The notes under the pieces: model-generated
The model's input: the letters and a program-made list of their open reading frames with translations, nothing else
What the model was told of the DNA's origin: nothing
Database searches by the model: none
NCBI GenBank assembly: GCA_017543025.1
Contig: JAFYGX010000177.1
Coordinates: 1 to 16,174, forward strand
Direction of reading: 5' to 3'
DNA from: Solobacterium sp.
GTDB lineage: Bacteria; Bacillota_I; Bacilli_A; Erysipelotrichales; Erysipelotrichaceae
DNA: 16,174 nucleotides
Shown here: in pieces, positions 1 to 6,723 of the stretch
Numbering within the stretch: the first letter of the stretch is position 1
Layout: every line of letters begins with the position of its first letter
Program-made: the position numbers and the translations under genes

Positions 1-25
1 ATAATAAGGAACGAGGTAATGAAAT

Positions 26-874
26 ATGAAAATCCAGTATCTGATTAATATTGTATTGATTGCTGTTTCGGGATACATGCTTTACAGAGTGATCCGGCTT
101 TCCGGCCGCAGTAAGCAGAATAAGAAAATGCTTGAAATTCTGGATCAGTTTGATGATAAGGATACTTTTTTCTCCAGAGCAGAAGAATATATCAGCACTT
201 CCAGAGACGCGGAATATGTTCAGAAAGTCAGTGTGCTCCGATTATGGGGAGATGCGTTCTATGAACGCGATGAAGACTTTCTGAAACATCTTTCGGAGCT
301 TGATATCGATGTGCTGCTGAACCCGGACGGCAGACACAAGGGCTATACGGCAAATGAAGACAGCTTCTTCTATCTGTATATGGCGCTTGCCAACCGGCTG
401 TTCTTCCGGAAGCGGAATGATCTGCGGGATGTACTGTACGAAAAACTTCAGGGGTATGAAGAACGCAACAGGGATACGCTTCTGAGAAAGATCTGTGAAG
501 AAAACAGAAAATACTATGCCGGCACGGATGACAGAGGAGAAGCCTTCATGCGTTCTCTTCTGGAAGGAGATTACGGCGGATATCAGTACTCCAGACAGCT
601 GGTCGGACTGTACAAGCACTGTGAAGAGGCACTGCCTGCGAACATCTGCAGAGACAGAGGAGATCTGCAGGGATATCAGGAATGTGTCGATGATCTGGAT
701 GACTTCGGCCGCAACACACGGCTTGGCCGCCGCTGGCTGAAGGAATGCGGTATTACGCTTCCGGAAAAGGAAGAAGCGAAGGAAGAAGACAGCGAAGTGA
801 ACGATGCGGAAACCGGCAGTGAAGCACAGAAGTCGGAAGATGCACAGACAGAAAAGGAAGCAGAAACCGAATGA
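26..874 (+). CDS. Unknown membrane-anchored protein with acidic tail, upstream of pth
   Basis: I do not recognise this 282-residue protein. It has one hydrophobic segment at about residues 5-25, followed at once by a basic stretch (R/K-rich, about 23-34). By the positive-inside rule this predicts a single-pass protein with a very short outer N-terminus and a large cytoplasmic part. Residues 35-240 look soluble and mostly helical, rich in charged and aromatic residues, with no catalytic motif I can name. The last 35-40 residues are dominated by Glu, Asp, Ala and Lys and are probably disordered. The ATG at 26 has a GAGG ribosome binding site at 13-16. The stop overlaps the pth start (ATGA at 871-874), so the two are probably translationally coupled. 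Existence of the gene is well supported; its function is unknown. Confidence 0.85.
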   Translation: MKIQYLINIVLIAVSGYMLYRVIRLSGRSKQNKKMLEILDQFDDKDTFFSRAEEYISTSRDAEYVQKVSVLRLWGDAFYERDEDFLKHLSELDIDVLLNPDGRHKGYTANEDSFFYLYMALANRLFFRKRNDLRDVLYEKLQGYEERNRDTLLRKICEENRKYYAGTDDRGEAFMRSLLEGDYGGYQYSRQLVGLYKHCEEALPANICRDRGDLQGYQECVDDLDDFGRNTRLGRRWLKECGITLPEKEEAKEEDSEVNDAETGSEAQKSEDAQTEKEAETE

Positions 875-1467
875 AACTGATTGCCGGACTTGGAAATCCC
901 GGAAAAGAATATGAACACACCCGTCACAACAGCGGGTATATGGCGCTGGCAAAGCTTGCGGAGCGTAATGGCGTGAATGTAACCGCAAAGAAATTTCAGG
1001 CACTGACTGCGATGGTCATGATCGGAAATGAGAAAGTACTGCTCATGGAGCCGCTAACATTCATGAATCTTTCCGGCAATGCGGTAAGGGCAGCAGCGGA
1101 TTATTACCATATTGATCCGTCAGATATCCTCATTCTTCATGACGATATGGATCTGCCGGTCGGCTCGGTGCGCATTCGTCCGAAAGGAAGCTCCGGCGGG
1201 CAGAAAGGCATGAAGCATATCATTTCATGCATGGGTACTGATCAGATTGCCCGCATCCGGATCGGTGTCGGTCACAGTAAGCCCGGTGCGCATGGAGAAG
1301 TGCCGGACTGGGTGCTTTCTCCGGTTGCGAAAGCAGACAGAGATCTGTTTGACAATGCGATAGACACTGCCGCAAGAGCGGCGGAAGCCTGGGTGACAGA
1401 GCCGATGGATCATGTGATGTCTGCATACAATCTGAAGGTTAAGCCAGCAGAAGAAAAGGAAGAGTAA
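871..1467 (+). CDS. pth: Peptidyl-tRNA hydrolase
   Basis: Cytoplasmic enzyme that cleaves the ester bond of peptidyl-tRNAs dropped from ribosomes, recycling tRNA. The 198-residue length is normal for bacterial Pth. It opens with the family signature G-L-G-N-P-G (residues 6-11) and H-N-S-G (19-22), where His19 matches the catalytic histidine. F-M-N-L-S-G follows at 64-69, then the H-D-D-M-D-L segment at 90-95, which carries the aspartate that assists the histidine. One difference from the E. coli enzyme: the usual G-G-H-N-G is G-G-Q-K-G at 109-113, so lysine replaces the asparagine known to contact substrate there. The start overlaps the previous gene by 4 bases, and mfd follows after 3 bases. 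The pth-mfd order matches that of Bacillus and relatives. Identification is secure. Confidence 0.97.
   Translation: MKLIAGLGNPGKEYEHTRHNSGYMALAKLAERNGVNVTAKKFQALTAMVMIGNEKVLLMEPLTFMNLSGNAVRAAADYYHIDPSDILILHDDMDLPVGSVRIRPKGSSGGQKGMKHIISCMGTDQIARIRIGVGHSKPGAHGEVPDWVLSPVAKADRDLFDNAIDTAARAAEAWVTEPMDHVMSAYNLKVKPAEEKEE
1457..1464 (+). promoter_or_regulatory. Ribosome binding site supporting a TTG start for mfd
   Basis: AGGAAGAG lies inside the last codons of pth, about 6-10 bases before the TTG at 1471. The first in-frame ATG (1510) has no purine-rich sequence at a suitable distance, so the TTG start is preferred. Confidence 0.55.
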
Positions 1468-1470
1468 ACT

Positions 1471-4400
1471 TTGACGGAACACAGCCGAATTCCCGTACAG
1501 ATCGCATCCATGCTTGAAGATAATGCGGCTGTACGAAAACTGAACAGCGGGAAAAGTCCGCTGCCAATGGCTTCCCTTATCGCGGAAGCAATCGTTCTTG
1601 CGGAATCGTACCGGCAGATGCCGCGGCCGATTCTGGTTGTAAAAAACAGCTTATACAGCGCACAGAGACTCTATGAGAGACTGTCATCCCTCCTGGATGT
1701 GACGGAATGTGCGCTTTTCGGCGCGGATGAATCGCTTCGGGTAGAGGCAATTGCCGCAAGTCCGGAGATGACTGCGGCGAAAGTGGAGACACTGTCGTCT
1801 CTTCTGGAGAATCCCTGCCAGATCGTTGTGACCTGCCCAAGCGGCTTTCTCCGCCAGCTTCCCTCCCCGGAACAGTTCCGTTCTGCCTGTATTACGATTC
1901 GTCCGGGTGATGTGCTGGAGATAGATGATCTCAAACGGAGTCTTCGGGCCGGCGGTTATACGGAAACCTCTCATATCGATCAGCCGCTTTCCTTCGCGGC
2001 CAGAGGCGGAATTGTAGATGTGTATTCCATCAACTATGAACATCCGGTGCGGATCGAGTTCTTTGACAATGAAGTGGATAATATCCGCTTCTTTGATGAA
2101 TCGACGCAGAAAACACTGCTGCCGCTGAACGAAGTGAAGATTGTACCGGCAAGCGATATTCTCTTTTCAGACAGTGAAAAGAAGGAGATCCGGAAAAAGG
2201 CGGAGGCAATTCTGGCAGATAGCGGTGATGTGATGCTGGAAAGCGCTGTGAATTCCGCGCTGGATCTTATCGATCAGTCGATCAGTGAGCCCGGACTGTA
2301 TCCGTATTATGCGCTGCTTGACCATACTGCAGGCATTGCGGATTATATGAACCGGCCGCTCATTGTGATCGGTGACGAAGATCTGGTCAGAGATTCTGTA
2401 AAGCATCTGAATGAAGAAGCACTTACCTATATGCAGGAAATGGTACAGGAGAAGAAATTCCTTCCCCGGTATGTGATGTATCACGATTATGAGCGTTCCT
2501 GGGAATCCTGCAGACGGATTGCGGAAGATCCGATGTATGACAATATCTCCGGGATTACCGAAGTCCATCTGCCGAATGAAACCCTTTCCGTGCGGCTCCG
2601 CATCCTGAGCCAGGAACCATGCGTGCTGTGCGTCCTGCGCAGCGGGCAGATGCAGAAAGTGATCAATACCTGTGTGGCAGAGGATATGCCCTATCATCTG
2701 ATTACCGGAGAGGAACCTCTGAATTCCGGCTTCAATATCATGCTGGGAGATCTGAGTGAAGGATTTGAACTGAACGGGGTGATGGTTGTCACAGACCGGG
2801 AGCTGTTTGAAATTCATCATCCTGCAGGCCGGTATGAAAAGAAATTCCGCAGTGCGGAAGTGATACACGGCTACGATGAACTGGAGCCGGGAGATTATAT
2901 CGTGCACGCCTCGCATGGCGTTGGCCAGTATATCGGGATTGAAACCCGGGAAGTACAGGGAACCATGCGGGATTTTCTGCGGATTGTATATAAGGGAAAT
3001 GCAGAACTGCTGGTTCCGCTGGAACAGTTTCGCCTGGTACGGAAGTTTGTATCACGGGAGGGCGTAGTACCCCGGCTGAATAAACTCGGTACAAATGAAT
3101 GGGAAAAGACAAAGCGGAAGATCGAGGAAAACGTATCGGATCTTGCGGAGCGTCTGGTGTCGCTGTATTCCAGCCGGGAAGACAATATCGGATATGCGTT
3201 TCAGAAAGACAGCCCGCTGCAGAAGCAGTTTGAATCGGAGTTTGCCTATGAGCTGACGCCGGATCAGGCGTCGGCAGTGGAAGACGTCAAACGGGATATG
3301 GAAAGCGAAAAGCCGATGGACCGGCTGATCTGCGGCGATGTGGGATTCGGAAAAACGGAGATCGCAGTCCGTGCCGCATTCAAAGCAGCGGCTGAAAACA
3401 AGCAGGTAGCCGTACTCTGTCCGACCACGATCCTTGCCGAACAGCATTTTCATACCTTTCAGAGCCGGTTTGAAAACCATCCGTTCACAATCCGTGTGCT
3501 TGACCGCTTTGTGACGCCGGCCAATGTAAAAGAGACCCTGAAGGGACTCCGGGAAGGCAGTGTGGATATTGTGATCGGTACGCACCGGCTGCTTTCCAGA
3601 GATGTGAAGTTTAAAGATCTTGGTCTGCTGGTGGTCGATGAAGAACAGCGCTTCGGTGTAGAACATAAGGAAAAGATCAAGGAACTGAAACAGAACATTG
3701 ATGTGCTTACACTGAGCGCAACCCCGATTCCGCGGACACTTCAGATGTCACTGGTGGGAATCCGCTCCTTATCCCAGCTGGAAACACCTCCGGCTAACCG
3801 TTACAATGTTCAGATTTATGTGGCGGAGATGAACCGCGGTCTGATTACCGGAGCGATTGAAAAGGAACTGGCAAGAGATGGTCAGGTATTCTATCTCTGC
3901 AACTCCATTGACCGGATTTACAATACCGCCCGGCAGCTGAATTCCTATATTCCGGACGCAAAGGTCGGTATCGTACACGGTCAGATGGACCGGGAATCGA
4001 TTGAAGATGTCATGTACCGGTTCAATCAGAAAGAACTGAATGTACTGGTATGTACCACAATCATTGAAAACGGAATCGATATTCCGAATGCAAATACCAT
4101 ACTGATTGAAGATGCGCAGAATTTCGGCCTTTCGCAGATTTATCAGATCAAAGGGCGTGTCGGAAGAAGTGATCGGGTGGCATATGCCTACCTTCTGATT
4201 CCGCCCCGGAAACAGCTTTCCGAAACTGCCTCCAAGCGGCTTCAGGCAGTGAAGGAGTTTGCGCGTCTTGGCAGCGGATACCGGATTGCCATGCGGGATC
4301 TTACCATCCGGGGAGCAGGTGATATGCTCGGACCGGAACAGTCCGGATTTATTGATACTGTCGGAATTGACATGTATATCGAAATGCTGGAACAGGCGAT

Positions 4401-4896
4401 CGAAAAGAAAAAAGGACATGTTGTCGAAGCAGAACCGGAACGCAGGCATGCGGTGGTTTCCGGCAGCGGGTATATTCCGGAACAGTTTGCGCCGGATGAT
4501 TTTGATAAGATTTCAATGTATCAGAAGATTGATAAGCTGAATGACTTTGCGGCGCTGGAAGAATACAGAGCAGAAGTGGTCGATCAGTACGGACGTCTGC
4601 CGAAGGAAGTGGAGAGTCTGTTTCAGAAGCGGCGACTCGATATTGTGATCAATGAACCGCACGTGGAGTCTTACAGAGAACTCAAAGGCATTCATACCAT
4701 AACCTTTACAAAGGAATTCTCCCAGTCGGTAGACGGAATCAGACTGTTCAGAATCTTTTCTGATATCAGTAAAGACATTGAACTGCGCTATACCGGACAG
4801 CGGATCATTGCGTCTGTGCCGGGGATCGCAAATGTACTGGAGATTGTAATTCAGGCAATCACAAAAGCAAAGGAGGCAGTCAGAAATGAGAATTGA
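1471..4896 (+). CDS. mfd: Transcription-repair coupling factor Mfd
   Basis: DNA translocase that removes RNA polymerase stalled at lesions and recruits UvrA for strand-specific nucleotide excision repair. The 1141-residue length is typical. In order: a UvrB-like N-terminal region (about 1-350, including the [17 protein letters not shown] segment near 190); the polymerase-interacting domain starting near 470 (E-P-G-D-Y-I-V-H then H-G-V-G-Q-Y); and a superfamily 2 motor with Walker A G-D-V-G-F-G-K-T near 622-630, the D-E-E-Q box near 721, [12 protein letters not shown] near 745, and a helicase C-terminal lobe with G-R-V-G-R-S near 895. The C-terminal TRCF domain closes the protein. The start is TTG, 3 bases after the pth stop. 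The 3' end overlaps the next gene by 11 bases. Confidence 0.97.
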   Translation: MTEHSRIPVQIASMLEDNAAVRKLNSGKSPLPMASLIAEAIVLAESYRQMPRPILVVKNSLYSAQRLYERLSSLLDVTECALFGADESLRVEAIAASPEMTAAKVETLSSLLENPCQIVVTCPSGFLRQLPSPEQFRSACITIRPGDVLEIDDLKRSLRAGGYTETSHIDQPLSFAARGGIVDVYSINYEHPVRIEFFDNEVDNIRFFDESTQKTLLPLNEVKIVPASDILFSDSEKKEIRKKAEAILADSGDVMLESAVNSALDLIDQSISEPGLYPYYALLDHTAGIADYMNRPLIVIGDEDLVRDSVKHLNEEALTYMQEMVQEKKFLPRYVMYHDYERSWESCRRIAEDPMYDNISGITEVHLPNETLSVRLRILSQEPCVLCVLRSGQMQKVINTCVAEDMPYHLITGEEPLNSGFNIMLGDLSEGFELNGVMVVTDRELFEIHHPAGRYEKKFRSAEVIHGYDELEPGDYIVHASHGVGQYIGIETREVQGTMRDFLRIVYKGNAELLVPLEQFRLVRKFVSREGVVPRLNKLGTNEWEKTKRKIEENVSDLAERLVSLYSSREDNIGYAFQKDSPLQKQFESEFAYELTPDQASAVEDVKRDMESEKPMDRLICGDVGFGKTEIAVRAAFKAAAENKQVAVLCPTTILAEQHFHTFQSRFENHPFTIRVLDRFVTPANVKETLKGLREGSVDIVIGTHRLLSRDVKFKDLGLLVVDEEQRFGVEHKEKIKELKQNIDVLTLSATPIPRTLQMSLVGIRSLSQLETPPANRYNVQIYVAEMNRGLITGAIEKELARDGQVFYLCNSIDRIYNTARQLNSYIPDAKVGIVHGQMDRESIEDVMYRFNQKELNVLVCTTIIENGIDIPNANTILIEDAQNFGLSQIYQIKGRVGRSDRVAYAYLLIPPRKQLSETASKRLQAVKEFARLGSGYRIAMRDLTIRGAGDMLGPEQSGFIDTVGIDMYIEMLEQAIEKKKGHVVEAEPERRHAVVSGSGYIPEQFAPDDFDKISMYQKIDKLNDFAALEEYRAEVVDQYGRLPKEVESLFQKRRLDIVINEPHVESYRELKGIHTITFTKEFSQSVDGIRLFRIFSDISKDIELRYTGQRIIASVPGIANVLEIVIQAITKAKEAVRNEN

Positions 4897-5164
4897 TAAA
4901 TGGCTGAAAGTATCGCGTATTCTGAAGCGGAGAACGATTTCTCAGGAACTGGCAAAAAATGAGCGGGTGGAAATCAACGGCAAAGCGGTCAAGCCGTCGC
5001 ATGAAGTCCGCATCGGCGATGAGGTTGCGGTGAGATTCGGCCGCCGCAGACTCACGGTCCGGGTAAACTCCGTTGAGGATGTGAAACGCAAGCAGGACGC
5101 AGCTGAGATGTATGAAGTGGTGAGCGAAGAGCTGATTGAAACGGAAGAAGAGCCGCTGTTCTGA
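4886..5164 (+). CDS. rqcP: S4-domain ribosome quality-control factor, RqcP (YabO) type
   Basis: A 92-residue S4 RNA-binding protein. It starts [11 protein letters not shown] and continues with the K-R-R-T block and the V-x-I-N-G-K-x-V-K-P-S loop, then G-D-E-V-x-V-R-F-G, closely matching Bacillus YabO/RqcP along its whole length. In that family the protein binds the 50S subunit carrying obstructed peptidyl-tRNA and works with RqcH to add C-terminal alanine tails to stalled nascent chains. The related Hsp15 is an alternative name, but the short length and the pth-mfd context favour RqcP. A strong AAGGAGG site at about 4870-4876 precedes the ATG, and the gene overlaps mfd by 11 bases. The divIC/ftsB gene that often follows in Bacillota is not found here. 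Confidence 0.9.
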   Translation: MRIDKWLKVSRILKRRTISQELAKNERVEINGKAVKPSHEVRIGDEVAVRFGRRRLTVRVNSVEDVKRKQDAAEMYEVVSEELIETEEEPLF

Positions 5165-5388
5165 GATGTATCTGTAAACAAACCGGCTGTTCTGTATCCT
5201 CGTCCGGAATAGCGGACTGCGGGGTCAGACGGATGACGGAGTGCTTCTTCCTGCCGGGAAGGCATAATCTTTCGGCTGATTTGGATAATAAAAATCGATT
5301 TCTCTGTTTTCTTCGGAACAGTCCGCATATCACGGTCTCTCAGCGCTCGTCATTGAGGAATATGGGTTTTCTCTTGCGCGCCGGCCGG
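5165..5388 (+). other. Intergenic stretch between rqcP and the pyr promoter, no convincing gene
   Basis: I see no supported gene here. One short open frame (about 5233-5433) has no ribosome binding site, runs through the pyr promoter and has unremarkable composition, so I leave it out. Two small inverted repeats are visible: GTCCG/CGGAC at 5202-5206 and 5213-5217, and CTTCC/GGAAG at 5247-5251 and 5257-5261, the latter extended by TGC/GCA across a two-base bulge. The second is followed by a weak TAATCTTT tract and could end the pth-mfd-rqcP transcript, but neither has a proper uridine run. Confidence 0.4.
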
Positions 5389-5417
5389 TTGAATGTGAGA
5401 GTGAGCCGTGATAGTAT
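5389..5417 (+). promoter_or_regulatory. Predicted sigma-A type promoter of the pyr operon
   Basis: TTGAAT at 5389-5394 and TAGTAT at 5412-5417 are separated by 17 bases. The -10 element is preceded by TG at 5409-5410, giving an extended -10. Transcription would begin near 5423-5426, leaving an untranslated leader of about 130 bases before pyrC. An overlapping TATACT (5415-5420) is an alternative -10 but would give a 20-base spacer. Confidence 0.65.
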
Positions 5418-5516
5418 ACTTAGGAAATCTTGAAACCGATACGGGATATCGGTAAGATCACACGATTCAACCTGGTCAGAATCAGAAACAGGCTGTCTTT
5501 TCAGAGGAATCCTGCG

Positions 5517-5541
5517 ACCTTGCCGATGGGTGAGGTTTTTT
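5517..5541 (+). terminator. Intrinsic terminator in the pyr leader (attenuator)
   Basis: ACCTTGCC (5517-5524) pairs with GGTGAGGT (5529-5536) around the loop GATG, giving eight pairs of which two are G-U. Six T residues at 5536-5541 follow directly. It ends 6 bases before the pyrC ribosome binding site, so it must be bypassed for operon expression. Its 5' arm is shared with the proposed antiterminator. Confidence 0.65.
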
Positions 5542-5546
5542 GTTTC

Positions 5547-5552
5547 AGGAGG
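5547..5552 (+). promoter_or_regulatory. pyrC ribosome binding site, decides the start
   Basis: AGGAGG lies 5 bases before the ATG at 5558. An in-frame TTG at 5540 lies upstream of this site and inside the terminator tract, so it is not the start. Confidence 0.85.
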
Positions 5553-5557
5553 TCTCT

Positions 5558-6721
5558 ATGAAAGAGCTGAAGAAGACGTTCAACATGAATGACGCACACG
5601 AACCGAATGCGGTTCGTCTTCCCGGTTTTTGCGATGTACATGTGCATCTGCGAGAGCCGGGTTTTTCTTATAAGGAAACGATTCTGACCGGAACACTGGC
5701 AGCCGCAGCAGGAGGTTATACCGACGTATGCACGATGCCGAATCTGAATCCGGTGCCGGACAGTCCGGAACATCTTGCGGTACAGCAGGAGATCATTGAC
5801 CGCGATGCGGTGATCCGGGTTCATCCGTACGGAGCGATAACCGTCGGCGAAAACGGCGAACAGCTTGCGGACCTGAGTGCGCTGGCTCCGCATGTGATTG
5901 CCTTCTCCGATGACGGACACGGCGTGCAGTCCGATGCGATGATGAAGGAAGCGATGCGGCAGGCAAAGCAGCTGAATAAGCTGATCGTAGCGCATTGCGA
6001 AGATAATTCTCTGCTTCACGGCGGTTACATCCACGACGGGGTATATGCTGAAACACACGGCCATAAAGGGATCTGTTCCAGGAGTGAATGGGGGCAGATC
6101 GAACGGGATCTGAAGCTTGCGGAAGAAACCGGCTGCGGATATCACGTATGCCACATTTCAGCGAAGGAAAGCGTGGAACTGATCCGTCAGGCAAAGAAGC
6201 GCGGCGTGGATGTGACATGTGAGACCGCGCCGCATTATCTTCTGATGAATGAAACAGACCTGCAGGAGGACGGCAGATTCAAGATGAACCCACCGTTACG
6301 TGGAAGGGAAGACCAGCTTGCATTGCTGGAAGGCATCAAAGACGGAACGATCGATATGATTGCGACCGACCATGCCCCGCACAGTGCAGAAGAAAAAAGC
6401 AGAGGACTTGCCGGCAGCGCATTCGGAATCGTCGGAATCGAAACTGCGTTCGCGCTGCTGTATACCGAGCTGGTGCGGAAGAATGTCATTTCAATGGAGA
6501 AGCTGCTCGATCTGCTTGTAGTTCATCCGAGAAAGCGGTTCGGGCTGCCGGTGAATGAGCTGGATTATTCTCTGTGGGATCTGGAAACAGAGACTGTAAT
6601 CGATCCGCAGAAGTTTTATTCAAAAGGAAGAGCAACACCGTTTGCAGGAAGACGTGTGAGAGGCATCTGTCTGAAAACGGTTATGAACGGAAAAACAGTC
6701 TATGAAAGGATGGAAGGATAA
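5558..6721 (+). CDS. pyrC: Dihydroorotase, class I, with a short N-terminus
   Basis: Zinc amidohydrolase that cyclises N-carbamoyl-aspartate to dihydroorotate, the third step of UMP synthesis. The metal motif D-V-H-V-H-L-R-E-P-G places His28 and His30. Further family landmarks are T-M-P-N, S-D-D-G (118-120, start Ser117), A-H-C-E-D around His146, C-H-I-S-A-K-E around His199, and A-T-D-H-A-P-H with the catalytic Asp271. The enzyme has 387 residues, where Bacillus-type class I enzymes have about 425. The missing part is the first ~35 residues that form half of the small beta-sandwich; the strand at the C-terminus (near K-T-V-M-N-G-K-T-V) is kept. An in-frame stop at 5531 excludes a longer start. 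It is first in the operon, and carB follows after 2 bases. Confidence 0.95.
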   Translation: MKELKKTFNMNDAHEPNAVRLPGFCDVHVHLREPGFSYKETILTGTLAAAAGGYTDVCTMPNLNPVPDSPEHLAVQQEIIDRDAVIRVHPYGAITVGENGEQLADLSALAPHVIAFSDDGHGVQSDAMMKEAMRQAKQLNKLIVAHCEDNSLLHGGYIHDGVYAETHGHKGICSRSEWGQIERDLKLAEETGCGYHVCHISAKESVELIRQAKKRGVDVTCETAPHYLLMNETDLQEDGRFKMNPPLRGREDQLALLEGIKDGTIDMIATDHAPHSAEEKSRGLAGSAFGIVGIETAFALLYTELVRKNVISMEKLLDLLVVHPRKRFGLPVNELDYSLWDLETETVIDPQKFYSKGRATPFAGRRVRGICLKTVMNGKTVYERMEG

Positions 6722-6723
6722 CT

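Larger units (their letters stand above)
5424..5557 (+). promoter_or_regulatory. Structured pyr leader RNA, probable transcription attenuator
   Basis: The leader contains helices that exclude one another. A 5' hairpin forms from ACCGATA (5435-5441) and TATCGGT (5447-5453) with loop CGGGA. The 3' arm of that hairpin plus the next bases (5447-5456) can instead pair over 10 bases with 5519-5528, one G-U pair at each of two positions. The latter stretch is also needed for the terminator at 5517-5536. This is the standard logic of an anti-antiterminator, an antiterminator and a terminator. Between them a small hairpin can form (CAGGCTG at 5489-5495 with CAG 5502-5504 and CCTG 5511-5514). The sequence AATCCTGCGACCTT at 5508-5521 resembles the PyrR-binding loop consensus but with GG changed to CC. 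The pairings are read directly from the sequence; the regulator is inferred. Confidence 0.65.

Noticed and set aside
1684..4449. Several long open frames on the - strand within mfd (and similar ones in carB, pyrD and pyrF)
   Set aside because: They are the antisense of strongly identified genes, lack ribosome binding sites and show no family features.
5165..5420. Possible tRNA or other structured RNA gene in the long gap
   Set aside because: I found no cloverleaf, T-loop sequence or other RNA signature, only short isolated hairpins.
5233..5433. 66-residue open frame between rqcP and pyrC
   Set aside because: It has no ribosome binding site, runs through the predicted pyr promoter, and its translation has no recognisable feature.
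5526..5561. 11-codon leader peptide ending at the pyrC start (ATG at 5526, TGA at 5559)
   Set aside because: No ribosome binding site precedes it, the codons carry no regulatory run, and it lies inside the terminator hairpin, so it is probably chance.
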